A DNA stretch of 64,000 bases from Asanoa siamensis (GCF_016862555.1 NZ_BONE01000031.1:1-64000); one strand, 5' to 3'; positions 6,818-15,091 are shown, numbered from the stretch's first letter. Notes: a model not told the origin generated them from the sequence alone. Numbers and translations: made by a program.

Positions 6818-8353
6818 ATGGCGAAGCGGTCGATGCTCCTAAGGCGGATCACCGGCAATGTCCCGCGGCGGATGGACACCCCAGGCGGCGCCCTCGGGTC
6901 GTCCGTGGACCCGGGCGCCACGGCGGTGGTCGTCGGCGGCGGGATCGCGGGCGTCACGGCCGCGCTGACGCTGGCCGAGCGCGGTGTGGCGGTGACGCTG
7001 CTCGAACGCGGGAGCCGCCTCGGTGGGCGGCTGACGACGTGGCCGATGCGCCTGCGCGACGGCACGCCCCAGGTGGTCGAGCACGGCTTCCACGGGTTCT
7101 TCCGCCAGTACTACAACCTGCGGGCCTTGCTGCGCCGCATCGACCCGGAGCTCGGCTTCCTGCGACCGCTCGGCCGCTATCCGGTCGTGTCCCGGCAGTG
7201 GCCGCCGGAGGAGTTCGCCGGCCTGTTCGGCCTGCCGCCGGTCAACCTGCTGTCGCTGCTCGCCCGCTCGCCGAGCCTGCGGCTGCGCGACCTGCGGCAC
7301 GCGGACAGCCGGGCCGCCCTGCCGATGCTCGCGTTCGACATGGCGGAGACCTACCGCGAGTTCGACACGGTCTCCGCGGCCGCCTTCCTGGACAGCCTCG
7401 GCCTGACGACCCGCGCCCGCGCCATGCTGTTCGACGTCTTCGCCCACTCGTTCTTCAACCTCGAGGCGGAGATGTCGGCGGCGGAGATGCTCATGCAGTT
7501 CCACTTCTTCTTCGTACGCAATCCCGAGGGTCTCGACATGGACGCCCCGGACGCCGACTACGAGAGCGCGATCTGGTCACCGCTGGCGGAGCGGCTGGCC
7601 GCCCTGGGCGTGAAGGTCAACACGGACACGACGGTCGACCGGATCGAGCCGGGGTGGACGGTCAGCGTCACCGGTGGCGCCCGGGTCTCGGCCGACCACG
7701 TCGTGCTGGCGGTCGATCCGGCCGCGGCCCGCGAGATCGTCGGCGCGTCGCCGGAGGTCGTACGCGCCCACCCGGACTTCGGCGCCCGCGTCGCCGCGCT
7801 GCGCACGGCCCCGCCGTACGCGGTCGACCGCATCTGGCTCGACGGCGACGTCAACGCCGACCGGGCGACGTTCACCAGCGTCTCGGCGGAAGCCACGCTC
7901 GACTCCGTCACGCTCTACCACCGGGCCGAGCGGGAAGCACGCCAGTGGGCGGCCCGCACGGGTGGCAGCGTGCTGGAGCTCCACGCGTACGCGGCCCCGC
8001 GCGACGTGGACGCGTCCACCCTGGCCCGTCGCATGCGCGCGGAGCTCAACGCCATCTGGCCCGAGACGCGGGCGCTGTCCGTGTTGGACAGTGACCACCG
8101 GGTGGGGCACAACGCCCCGGCCTTCGACCTCGGCGGCGACGCGACCCGCCCGAGCACCCGGACGGGCCTGGACGGCCTCTACGTCGCCGGCGACTGGGTG
8201 CGGATGCCGTTTCCCTGCGCGCTCATGGAACGCGCCGCCGCCTCGGGCCTCCTCGCCGCCAACGCGATCCTCGACCACCACGGCGTACGCCCGGCGCCGG
8301 TCCTGTCGGTGCCGCCACGCGGATTCCTCGCCAAGCGCCGCGGCGGCTCATGA
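6818..8353 (+). CDS. FAD-dependent oxidoreductase, CrtU/phytoene-desaturase-like
   Basis: The 511-residue protein has an N-terminal dinucleotide-binding motif (VVVGGGIAGVTAALTLAERG, about residues 36-55) and the LLERGSRLGGRLTT continuation. It then has EHGFHGFFRQYYNLRALLRR, a stretch typical of the CrtU (isorenieratene synthase)-like branch of the carotenoid desaturase/amine oxidase superfamily. The C-terminal FAD closure (GLYVAGDWVRMPFPCALMERA) is intact. The rest of a carotenoid cluster (CrtE, CrtB, CrtI) is not in the window, so the substrate is uncertain. GGAGAGG lies ten bases before the ATG. Its stop overlaps the ATG of a 17-codon P-loop remnant. Confidence 0.8.
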   Translation: MAKRSMLLRRITGNVPRRMDTPGGALGSSVDPGATAVVVGGGIAGVTAALTLAERGVAVTLLERGSRLGGRLTTWPMRLRDGTPQVVEHGFHGFFRQYYNLRALLRRIDPELGFLRPLGRYPVVSRQWPPEEFAGLFGLPPVNLLSLLARSPSLRLRDLRHADSRAALPMLAFDMAETYREFDTVSAAAFLDSLGLTTRARAMLFDVFAHSFFNLEAEMSAAEMLMQFHFFFVRNPEGLDMDAPDADYESAIWSPLAERLAALGVKVNTDTTVDRIEPGWTVSVTGGARVSADHVVLAVDPAAAREIVGASPEVVRAHPDFGARVAALRTAPPYAVDRIWLDGDVNADRATFTSVSAEATLDSVTLYHRAEREARQWAARTGGSVLELHAYAAPRDVDASTLARRMRAELNAIWPETRALSVLDSDHRVGHNAPAFDLGGDATRPSTRTGLDGLYVAGDWVRMPFPCALMERAAASGLLAANAILDHHGVRPAPVLSVPPRGFLAKRRGGS

Positions 8354-8403
8354 ACGGTTACGTGCTCGTGGGTGGGTGGCCCGGGTCCGGCAAGACCACT
8401 TAA
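8350..8403 (+). pseudogene. 17-codon stub of a P-loop ATPase/kinase gene
   Basis: An ATG overlapping the oxidoreductase stop (ATGA) opens MNGYVLVGGWPGSGKTT and then TAA. The peptide is a perfect Walker A start (GxPGSGKTT after a hydrophobic strand), as at the beginning of AAA/nucleotide-kinase-like proteins. The frame closes immediately after the P-loop. The translational coupling suggests the kinase was once the second gene of this operon and that all but its first 17 codons were deleted, with a junction at about 8400. Confidence 0.55.
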
Positions 8404-8407
8404 TCGG

Positions 8408-9010
8408 TCAGGGCCGCAGGGCGACCGCCCGCATCGCGACGTCGACCGAGGCCTGGAGCTCTTCCCGGCTCGCGCCGGCCGCCGCGTGGACGGCGTGGCC
8501 CTCGCTCAGCGCCATCACGAACCGGGCCAGCGCGCGGGCGTCCACGCCCTCCGGGAGGTCGCCTTCCTCCGCCGCCCGGGAGAGGCGCTCCACGATCGCG
8601 GACTCGGTGGCCGCCCTGCCGGTGGCCAGGATCTCGGCGATCCGGTTGTTCTCCGGCGAGCAGGCCAGGCCACCCTGGATCGACAGGCAGCCGGCCGGGT
8701 GGTCGTCGGCGGTGAGGCCGTCGGCGCTGGCGCGCAGGAAGCCCTCGATGGCCGCGTACGCGGTGGGTGCGGCCAGTGTGGCGCGGGCCCGGGCCACCTG
8801 GCCCTCGTGGTAGCGGGCGAAGGCGCGCTCGAACAGCTGCTCCTTGCTGCCGAACGTGGCGTACAGGCTCGGCCTGTTGATGCCCATCGCGCTGGTCAGG
8901 GCGCTCAGGGAGGCGCCCTCGTAGCCGTGCCGCCAGAAGACGTCGGTGGCGCGTTCGAGGACCGTCTCCTCGTCGAAGGCCCGCGGTCGTCCGATGGCTG
9001 AAGTGCTCAT
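8408..9010 (-). CDS. TetR/AcrR-family repressor
   Basis: The 200-residue protein has a TetR helix-turn-helix in residues 10-60 ([20 protein letters not shown] and [20 protein letters not shown]). The ligand domain contains [11 protein letters not shown], which resembles the subgroup that controls adjacent oxidoreductase genes. It is divergent from the SDR gene at 9126, with 115 bp between them. Three copies of a palindromic site lie in that interval, so it probably represses both itself and the SDR gene until an inducer binds. Confidence 0.9.
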   Translation of the reverse strand: MSTSAIGRPRAFDEETVLERATDVFWRHGYEGASLSALTSAMGINRPSLYATFGSKEQLFERAFARYHEGQVARARATLAAPTAYAAIEGFLRASADGLTADDHPAGCLSIQGGLACSPENNRIAEILATGRAATESAIVERLSRAAEEGDLPEGVDARALARFVMALSEGHAVHAAAGASREELQASVDVAMRAVALRP

Positions 9011-9021
9011 GGCGTTCAGTC

Positions 9022-9101
9022 TACCGCTCGGTACAAAAGGTGATCGGGCTCACTACCGATCGGTACAGAAATTGCTACGGTGGTCGTGCAACCGACCGGT
9101 A
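9022..9101. promoter_or_regulatory. Three TetR operator copies (TACCGATCGGTA type)
   Basis: The sites TACCGCTCGGTA (9022-9033), TACCGATCGGTA (9054-9065, perfect palindrome) and AACCGACCGGTA (9090-9101) are each followed by CAAAA or CAGAAA. Start-to-start spacing is 32 and 36 bp, about three helical turns. They fill the interval between the divergent TetR and SDR genes, and the last lies 25 bases before the SDR start. Confidence 0.75.
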
Positions 9102-9125
9102 CAAAAATCCTCCCGGAGGAACCAG

Positions 9126-9812
9126 ATGACCATCACCCTGATCACCGGCGCCAACAAGGGCATCGGCTTCGAGACCGCCAGGCAGCTTCTCGAACGAGGC
9201 CACACCGTGTGGCTCGGCGCCCGCGACGTCGAGCGGGGCGAGCGGGCCGCGGCGGCGCTGGGCGCGCGGTTCGTGCAACTCGACGTCACCGACGACGCCT
9301 CGGTGCGCGCGGCGCTCGCGACCGTCGACGCGGTCGAGGGCCGGCTCGACGTCCTGGTGAACAACGCGGGCGTGCTCGGCGCCGACGCCACCGACGGGCC
9401 GTCGGCGCTGCGCGTGTTCGACATCAACGCGGTCGGGGTCGTCCGGGTCACGGAGGCCGCCCTGCCGCTGTTGCGCAGGTCCGCGAACCCCAGGGTGGTC
9501 AACGTCTCCAGCAGCATGGGGTCGTTCTGGGCGGTCACCAACCCCGAGCGGCCGGAGTACGGCATGCCGCTCCCGCTCTACGCGGCGTCCAAGGCGGCGG
9601 CCACGATGCTCACCGTCCAGTACGCCAAGTCCCAGCCGGGCATCAAGTTCAACGCCCTCGAGCCCGGCACCACCGCGACCGACATGACGGCCGCGTTCGG
9701 GATCGGGCGGTCGGTGACGGAAAGCGCGAAGACCGTCGTACGCCTGGCCACGCTCGACCCGGACGGCCCGACGGGCACCTTCACGGACGAGTACGGCCAC
9801 CTGAGCTGGTAG
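9126..9812 (+). CDS. Short-chain dehydrogenase/reductase
   Basis: The 228-residue SDR has the cofactor motif TGANKGIG (residues 7-14), the NNAG motif near 80 and the catalytic YAASK near residue 150. ATG 9126 has GGAGGAA just upstream. Acidic and basic residues after the second strand (GARDVERGE) suggest NADP(H). It is divergent from the TetR regulator and preceded by its operators, so it is probably induced by a small carbonyl compound or drug. Its stop lies four bases from the end of the convergent, frameshifted membrane gene. Confidence 0.88.
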   Translation: MTITLITGANKGIGFETARQLLERGHTVWLGARDVERGERAAAALGARFVQLDVTDDASVRAALATVDAVEGRLDVLVNNAGVLGADATDGPSALRVFDINAVGVVRVTEAALPLLRRSANPRVVNVSSSMGSFWAVTNPERPEYGMPLPLYAASKAAATMLTVQYAKSQPGIKFNALEPGTTATDMTAAFGIGRSVTESAKTVVRLATLDPDGPTGTFTDEYGHLSW

Positions 9813-9815
9813 GGG

Positions 9816-10107
9816 CTACGCGGTCCAGTCGAGCCAGGCATCGCCGGCCGAGAGGACCGCGAGCCCAGATCGCGACGGCGGCGACGGGCACGGCCGGCGT
9901 CCAGAGTGGACGGGCGCGTAGCAGGGTGATCGCGAGCGCCAGCAGGGCGGCCCAGATGACGAGCAGGACACCCACCGCCCAGGCGGGGACGGCGAGCCCG
10001 CTGACCACGTAGAGGAACAGCACCGCGATGTGCCCGGCGATGCCGGTCCAGCCCACGACCCGGCCGACCGGGCTCGGCCGGACGGCTGATCCGGAGGAGT
10101 TCGTCAT
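9816..10107 (-). pseudogene. Small two-to-three-helix membrane protein, frameshifted near its end
   Basis: From ATG 10107 the product reads MTNSSGSAVRPSPVGRVVGW, then two hydrophobic helices (GIAGHIAVLFLYVVSGLAV; VGVLLVIWAALLALAITLL) and a third beginning PVAAVAIW. In the open frame it continues as a basic tail to a stop at 9781, inside the SDR gene. Dropping one G in the TGGG at about 9869 restores IWLAVLSAGDAWLDWTA and a stop at 9816, just outside the SDR gene. That hydrophobic-then-aromatic ending is what such proteins normally have. The whole span is 292 nt, 3n+1. This is either a real one-base insertion or a sequencing error. Confidence 0.65.
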
Positions 10108-10234
10108 CCGCCCAGGATGACAGCGATCGTGTGACGAGCTGCCACGCAATGTCGACCAGCTCGACGGAGCACGAACGCATGATCTCGCTGAGCACCGGTT
10201 CACCGGCACTCTCGCCGATGCTCTGGTGACGCGA

Positions 10235-10792
10235 TCAGTACTGGCCGCGGCCCACGACGGTGGCCGACGCCCGCAGCAGTGCCTCGGCCGTATGGCGTCC
10301 GTCGCCGGCGGCCCAGCGTACGACGACGGATCTGTGGAGCCGTGCGGCCAGTACTCGTTCGCCGGACGCGGTCAGGGCCGCGGTCGCGGTCCAAGATGGA
10401 GCGCCCACGCCGACGGCGAGCCACCGGCCGGGCTCGAGCGGCGGGACGACTCGGGTCGTGCCCGGACCGCCTACCACGACGGGCACGTCTTGTCCGATAT
10501 GGAGTGCGCGGACGGCGCCCTGCACCGCGGTACCGATCTCGGCGTCCGTCCGGTCGCCGCCGGTGACGTCGACCGCCGTCTCGATCAACCCGTCCTCGGG
10601 CCGGCCGGGCTGCGCGGGCCGGGCGCTGCTGGACGGCGCGGGGCCGGCCGCGGCGAGCGTGGCGAGGACGTCGGCCAGCGTGACTCGGCCGCCTACACCG
10701 GTGCCCGCGATTGCCGACGGCTCGAACGCGTGCAACCGGGCTAGCGCGCGAACCGCGGGAGACAGGTAGCCGGTTGGCTGGGCGAGCGTCAT
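10235..10792 (-). CDS. E2-like protein: subunit-binding domain and degenerate acyltransferase domain
   Basis: The 185-residue protein begins with a peripheral-subunit-binding domain, YLSPAVRALARLHAFEPSAI and GTGVGGRVTLADVL (about residues 9-45). This is the domain by which E2 scaffolds bind E1 or E3. No lipoyl domain precedes it. The remaining 125 residues look like a shrunken E2 catalytic domain. Near the end the usual HxxxDG reads WAAGDG, so the catalytic His is absent. It is the last gene of a four-gene run in which every junction is a 4-bp overlap. I infer a structural adaptor rather than an active acyltransferase; a divergent independent function is possible. Confidence 0.6.
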   Translation of the reverse strand: MTLAQPTGYLSPAVRALARLHAFEPSAIAGTGVGGRVTLADVLATLAAAGPAPSSSARPAQPGRPEDGLIETAVDVTGGDRTDAEIGTAVQGAVRALHIGQDVPVVVGGPGTTRVVPPLEPGRWLAVGVGAPSWTATAALTASGERVLAARLHRSVVVRWAAGDGRHTAEALLRASATVVGRGQY

Positions 10793-11085
10793 TTCCCCTC
10801 CGCCAGCCGGTTGGGGTGTGACGCGAGCACCTCCACGGTGGCCGTGATCCAGGGCCACATGGGCAACGACGTGAGCGCCTCGTGCAGCGCGGTGGCCCCG
10901 GAGACCGACCACAGGCTCCACGACGCACGCCGCCCGGGTGCTCGCCAAAGCTCGCGCAGCATGCCCGAGCGCTGCAGCTCGTGCGCGCGCTCACGTTCCG
11001 CACGCCGCAGCGCCGACAGCTCGTCTTGGGAGACCTCGGCCGGCTCGGCGTACTCCAACCGCACCAGGTACTGCTCGGTGCTCAC
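10789..11085 (-). CDS. Muconolactone-isomerase-like protein
   Basis: The 98-residue protein has the muconolactone delta-isomerase family pattern: a first beta strand (YLVRLEYAEP), a long helix rich in Arg/Glu (RRAERERAHELQRSGML), LWRAPGRRASWSLWSVSG, and LPMWPWITATVEVLASHPN. The LWR-PG and LP-P-HP blocks match the family, and the length is right. GTG 11085 overlaps the E1 beta stop, and its own stop overlaps the next ATG. Known members isomerise muconolactone in the beta-ketoadipate pathway, but no other gene of that pathway is here. In this operon it may act on a sugar-derived lactone; that is inference. Confidence 0.75.
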   Translation of the reverse strand: MSTEQYLVRLEYAEPAEVSQDELSALRRAERERAHELQRSGMLRELWRAPGRRASWSLWSVSGATALHEALTSLPMWPWITATVEVLASHPNRLAEGK

Positions 11086-12059
11086 CAGGTGACCAGCTTC
11101 CGGACCTCGGACACGATCCGCGACACCGATGGGAGCCAGGCGTCCTCCAGCCCGGGGCTGTAGGGCACCGGCGTCTCGTCGGCACCGATCACGAGCGGCG
11201 GTGCGTCGAAAAGAGTGAAGTTGTCCGCGGTCATCCGAGCCACCAGCGACGCGCCCCAGGAGCCGCCGTGCGGCGCTTCCTGAACGACGGCGAGCCGGTG
11301 CGTGCGCCGCAGGCTGTCCGCCACCGCCTCGTCGTCGAACGGTACGAGCGTGCGCGGGTCGATCACGGTGGCGGAAATACCCTCCGCGGCCAGCTGGTCC
11401 GCTGCCTCCGCGGCGCGGTGGCGCATCTGCTGGATGGCGACGATCGTGACGTCCGTGCCCTCGCGCACGACGGTGGCCTTGCCAAGTGGGATCGCGAGGG
11501 TGTCTGCGGAGACCTCGCCCTTGAGCGCGAACAGGTTCTTGTGCTCGAACACCAGCACCGGGTCGTCGTCGGCGATCGCGGTGCGCAGCAGCCCGTACAG
11601 GTCTTCGACAGTGCCTGGTACCGCGATCTTCAGGCCGGGAATGTTGAGGAACCAGTTCTCCGCCGGCTGGCTGTGCTGTGCCGCGAACCCGGCTCCGGCG
11701 CCGTTGGCCATCCGTACGGTGACTGGCAGCCGCACCTGCCCGCCGGTCATGTACCGGTATTTGGCCAGCTGGTTGGCGAGCTGGTCGAAGCAAACGCCGG
11801 CGAAGTCGGCGAACATGATCTCGGCGATCGGACGCAGGCCGGTCATGGCCGCGCCGATCGCGGTGCCGACGATGGCTTGCTCGGAGATGGGTGTGTCGCG
11901 CACCCGCCGCGGACCGAACTCTTCGAACAGTCCGGCCGTCGTCTTGAAGGCCCCCCCGGCAGCGCCGACGTCTTCGCCGATCAGGAAGACGTCGGGGTCG
12001 GCGCGCATCGCGTCCGCGATGGCCACTGCGATGACCTTGCGGTAATTGATCTGAGTCAT
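11082..12059 (-). CDS. 2-oxoacid dehydrogenase E1 beta subunit
   Basis: The 325-residue protein is a full-length E1 beta of the PDH/BCKDH/acetoin dehydrogenase class. It starts MTQINYRKVIAVAIADAMRA, then has FLIGEDVGAAGGAFKTTAGL, DTPISEQAIVGTAIGAAMTG and EIMFADFAGVCFDQLANQLA. The C-terminal transketolase domain is present (VIDPRTLVPFDDEAV). With E1 alpha it forms the TPP-dependent decarboxylase. The ATG overlaps the E1 alpha stop (ATGA), indicating stoichiometric translation. The substrate is not fixed by sequence; acetoin dehydrogenase-like and branched-chain-like enzymes both look like this. Confidence 0.88.
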   Translation of the reverse strand: MTQINYRKVIAVAIADAMRADPDVFLIGEDVGAAGGAFKTTAGLFEEFGPRRVRDTPISEQAIVGTAIGAAMTGLRPIAEIMFADFAGVCFDQLANQLAKYRYMTGGQVRLPVTVRMANGAGAGFAAQHSQPAENWFLNIPGLKIAVPGTVEDLYGLLRTAIADDDPVLVFEHKNLFALKGEVSADTLAIPLGKATVVREGTDVTIVAIQQMRHRAAEAADQLAAEGISATVIDPRTLVPFDDEAVADSLRRTHRLAVVQEAPHGGSWGASLVARMTADNFTLFDAPPLVIGADETPVPYSPGLEDAWLPSVSRIVSEVRKLVTW

Positions 12060-13054
12060 GCCGCCGCCCCATACACGTCCCGCAGCCGGCTCGCCGGGTC
12101 AGGCTCGGGCATGTCCATGGCCCGGCGTAGCGCCGCGTCGACCTCGGCGGCGGCCTCCCGCTCGACGTCCTCCGGTGGCGGATGGGCGCCGCCGGCCCGC
12201 ATCGCGTCGCTCAGCAGCGTGATCGGGTCGCGGGCCAGCCACCGGTCGAGCTCGCCAGCCGGCCGGTACGTCGCCGGGTCGCTGCGTGAATGCCCGACCT
12301 GGCGATAGGTGTCGGCCTCGATCAGGGTCGGGCCCTGCCCGACCCGGGCCCGTGCCACGGCAGCCTCCATCACCGCATGGACGGCGACCACGTCGTTGCC
12401 GTCGACGTACTCGCCAGGCATGCCGTAGCCGGCGGCGCGGTCGGCGAGCCGGTCGATCGGGGTGGTCGAGCGCAGCGGGCTGTACTCGCCGTACTGGTTG
12501 TTCTCGATGAGGAAGACCACCGGGAGCCGCCAGACGGACGCCATGTTGAGCGACTCGTGGAAGGCGCCGATGTTGGTGGCGCCGTCACCGAAGATGGCCA
12601 CCGATACGTCGCCTCGACCGTGGTAGGATGAGGTCAGTGCCGCGCCTACGCTGATGGGCAGGTGGGCGCCGACGATGGCGTTGCTGCCCAGTGCACCGAC
12701 CGACACGTCGGTCAGGTGCATCGACCCGCCCTTGCCGCCACAGAGACCGCCCGCCCTGCCCAGGATCTCGCCGAAGCACGCGTCGAGCGGCGCGCCCTTG
12801 GCGATCACCGCACCGTGCCCGCGGTACGTGCAGGTCATCGTGTCGGAGGGCCGGAGCGCGGCGCAGGCACCCACTGAGACAGCCTCCTGACCCTGGCACA
12901 GGTGCGTGCTGCCGCGTACCAGGCCTCGGGTGAACAGGTCCATGACGGTGTTCTCGAACAGCCGGATCCGCCACATCTGGCGGAGGAGGTCGGCGGCGCC
13001 TTCGGGGGCGCCGCCGGCCAGCGATGCGGTGGCGGGGGACAGCTCGACGGGCAT
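12056..13054 (-). CDS. 2-oxoacid dehydrogenase E1 alpha subunit (TPP)
   Basis: The 332-residue protein carries the thiamine-diphosphate motif GDGATNIGAFHESLNMAS, running on to IENNQYG, at about residues 155-190. It also has the conserved GKGGSMH loop (about 108-114) and the GHSRSDPATYR segment that in PDH-type E1 is the phosphorylation/active-site loop. It follows the LacI gene by 18 bases with AGGAA before the ATG, so it belongs to the same transcript. The nearest functional relatives are E1 alpha of pyruvate, branched-chain or acetoin dehydrogenases. No E3 gene and no lipoylated E2 are in the window. Confidence 0.88.
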   Translation of the reverse strand: MPVELSPATASLAGGAPEGAADLLRQMWRIRLFENTVMDLFTRGLVRGSTHLCQGQEAVSVGACAALRPSDTMTCTYRGHGAVIAKGAPLDACFGEILGRAGGLCGGKGGSMHLTDVSVGALGSNAIVGAHLPISVGAALTSSYHGRGDVSVAIFGDGATNIGAFHESLNMASVWRLPVVFLIENNQYGEYSPLRSTTPIDRLADRAAGYGMPGEYVDGNDVVAVHAVMEAAVARARVGQGPTLIEADTYRQVGHSRSDPATYRPAGELDRWLARDPITLLSDAMRAGGAHPPPEDVEREAAAEVDAALRRAMDMPEPDPASRLRDVYGAAA

Positions 13055-13072
13055 GGTTCCTCTTCGCTCTTC

Positions 13073-14119
13073 CTAGGAGGTCAGCCGTGCGGGGGGAGCG
13101 CACGAACCGGCGGGCCGGAACCCGGTCGGCAGGACCTCGATGCGTGGTGGTTGGCCATCGATGAGGTCGAGAAGCAGTCCGGCCGCGGCCCGGCCGATCG
13201 CGGCCGTATCGCGCGAGATGGTGGCCAGCGCCGGCGTGAGGAAGCCGGCGAGCGTCAGATCGTCACAGGTGACGAGGCTGACGTCGTGCGGAACGTGGAC
13301 GCCGAGCTCGCGGGCCGCGTGCAGCACGCCGACCAGGATCTGGTTGCTGCCGGCGATGATCGCGGTTGGGGGTTCCTTGCCGCTGAGCAGCTCCATGGTG
13401 CTCTTGTATCCGTGCTCCGGGCTGAACGTGCCGTGCCGCACGGTCGCGTTGACCCCGGACCCGCGACAGGCCCGACGCAGCGCCTGCTGCCGCTCGCGGC
13501 TGGGGCGCACGGCGGCGCTGCCGTTGATGAGCGCGATCCTCTGGTGGCCTAGCGAGATCAGGTGGGCGACCGCCTCGCCGATGCCCCGCGCGTGGTCGGA
13601 GAGGACCGCGGACCGGACCGCCGGCAGCTCACGGTCGATGAGGACGACCCGCAGCTTCAGGCTCGACAGCGCCTCCGTGATGCCAGGATGGCCTTCGTCC
13701 GATACAGAGATGAGCATGCCGTCGACCCTGCGGCGAGAGAGCATGCGGATGCGATCCGCCTCCGTGCTCGGATCGCGGAACGCGTTGGTGATGAGGAGGC
13801 TGAAACCGCGGTCCTGCAGCCGGGTCTCCGCTGCCAATGCGATCTCGGCGAACAGGGGGTTGGAGATGTCCGAGACGATGAAGCCGATCGACATCGTCGC
13901 GCCTCGTCGCAGGCTCTGCGCCAGCATGTCCGGCTCGTAGCCGAGCGCGCTGACCGCATCGAGAACGCGGTTGCGCATGACCGCCGAGACGTCGGGATGG
14001 CCGGACAGCACGCGCGATACCGACGAGGGGGCGACGCCGGCCCGGTCGGCGACCTGCCGGATCCCCGTGCGACTGGCAGGGGAGGTGTCGGCCGCGGCGC
14101 CAAGGGGGGCGGCCGTCAT
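13073..14119 (-). CDS. LacI-family transcriptional regulator
   Basis: The 348-residue protein has a LacI helix-turn-helix at about residues 18-45 (IRQVADRAGVAPSSVSRVLS) and the hinge helix GYEPDMLAQSLRRG. A periplasmic-binding-type effector domain follows (IGFIVSDISNPLFAEIALAA, DGMLISV, GHQRIALINGS). ATG 14119 overlaps the stop of the TIM-barrel gene. Three TGGAA-N4-TTCC palindromes at 15064, 17388 and 17566 are good candidates for its operators; each lies in a control region of the surrounding sugar genes. A 6-deoxysugar or derived acid is the likely inducer. Confidence 0.9.
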   Translation of the reverse strand: MTAAPLGAAADTSPASRTGIRQVADRAGVAPSSVSRVLSGHPDVSAVMRNRVLDAVSALGYEPDMLAQSLRRGATMSIGFIVSDISNPLFAEIALAAETRLQDRGFSLLITNAFRDPSTEADRIRMLSRRRVDGMLISVSDEGHPGITEALSSLKLRVVLIDRELPAVRSAVLSDHARGIGEAVAHLISLGHQRIALINGSAAVRPSRERQQALRRACRGSGVNATVRHGTFSPEHGYKSTMELLSGKEPPTAIIAGSNQILVGVLHAARELGVHVPHDVSLVTCDDLTLAGFLTPALATISRDTAAIGRAAAGLLLDLIDGQPPRIEVLPTGFRPAGSCAPPARLTS

Positions 14120-14994
14120 CGCGTCCCCGCCGCCGGCGTCGACGTGTCGTCCTGGCAGGCGGACAGAGCGGCGCGCAACCTGTCCCGGAGGCAGACGGTC
14201 TCGGTGAGGTTGTCGACCTTGTCGCAGTCGCGCCATGACGCCCAGACATACTCCGTGGTGAGCCACCCGTCGTAGCCGACGTGGGTGAGCGCCCTGACCA
14301 TCCGGGCCCAGTCGATCGTGTTCTCCGCGGCAGAGGCCTGCAGCAGGCCCGGTGCGCCACCGCGGGCCTGCACGTGCCGCACGTGCGGCAGCAGCGGCTC
14401 GATGTCGTCTTCGGTGGCGCCTGCGCAGACGAAGTGCGCGTAGTCGATGGTCAGCCCGAGGCCCGGACAGGCCGCGACCAGCGCGGCGGTCCGCCCGGGC
14501 GTGTCGATGATGCTCTCCACGTGTGGCTCGACCGACAGCCGGAGCCCGCGTGCCTCCGCCGCGCGTAGCATGGCGCCCAACGTCCCTGCCGCGCGGTTGA
14601 TGCTCTCGTGCCACGGCTCGTCCGGGTGCGCGATGCCGGGGAGCACAGTCACGCCGCCGCTGCCCACCGCAGCGGCGAAGTCGAGGGCGGGCTCGAGCAG
14701 CCGCACCGCTTCGGCGCGGACGCCCTCGTCGGGGTGGCTCGGCGCGTACCGGGCGAAGTCGTCGGCAAGCTGGACGAAGACGTCGGCGACCACGAGCCCG
14801 CGCGTCTCGACCCGCTCGCGCACCTGTCCGGCCAGCCGCTCGACGCCAATGGTGGCCAGATGCTCCGGCCGGAGGTGGCTGCCCCCGGCGAAGAGACCGA
14901 CATCGACTCCGGCAAAGCCCAGCCTGGCGATGAGGTCGAGCGCCGCCCGGTGGTCGACGGCTGGCCAGGTGTAGTCGGCGCAGGCAAGTCGCAC
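14116..14994 (-). CDS. Sugar-phosphate isomerase/epimerase-like TIM-barrel protein
   Basis: The 292-residue product starts at GTG 14994 with GGGAGGAG seven bases upstream. It has the xylose-isomerase-like (AP endonuclease 2) barrel with its usual metal ligands: Glu in LSVEPH, Asp/His in LTIDYAHFV, His in HVRHVQARG and a late Glu in LTTEYVWAS. Members isomerise, epimerise or dehydrate sugars and keto-sugars such as hydroxypyruvate, inosose or tagatose. It is the first gene of a six-gene operon and divergent from rhaM, with a LacI-type operator between them. Confidence 0.8.
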   Translation of the reverse strand: MRLACADYTWPAVDHRAALDLIARLGFAGVDVGLFAGGSHLRPEHLATIGVERLAGQVRERVETRGLVVADVFVQLADDFARYAPSHPDEGVRAEAVRLLEPALDFAAAVGSGGVTVLPGIAHPDEPWHESINRAAGTLGAMLRAAEARGLRLSVEPHVESIIDTPGRTAALVAACPGLGLTIDYAHFVCAGATEDDIEPLLPHVRHVQARGGAPGLLQASAAENTIDWARMVRALTHVGYDGWLTTEYVWASWRDCDKVDNLTETVCLRDRLRAALSACQDDTSTPAAGTR

Positions 14995-15019
14995 CTTCAA
15001 CTCCTCCCGTAAGGGCTTC

Positions 15020-15079
15020 TTGACACGCACACCTGGATGCGGTTGATTGGTGACCGTAGCAGGCTGGAAACGGTTCCGG
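15020..15079. promoter_or_regulatory. Divergent promoter region with LacI operator (rhaM side)
   Basis: TTGACA at 15020-15025 faces the rhaM gene. An operator-like element, GGAAACGGTTCC (15066-15077, 10 of 12 positions symmetric, central CG), lies about 44 bases downstream, where a repressor would block initiation. The -10 element is weak. The interval also drives the divergent TIM-barrel/LacI/E1 operon. Confidence 0.6.
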
Positions 15080-15091
15080 AAGGGGTTGAGG

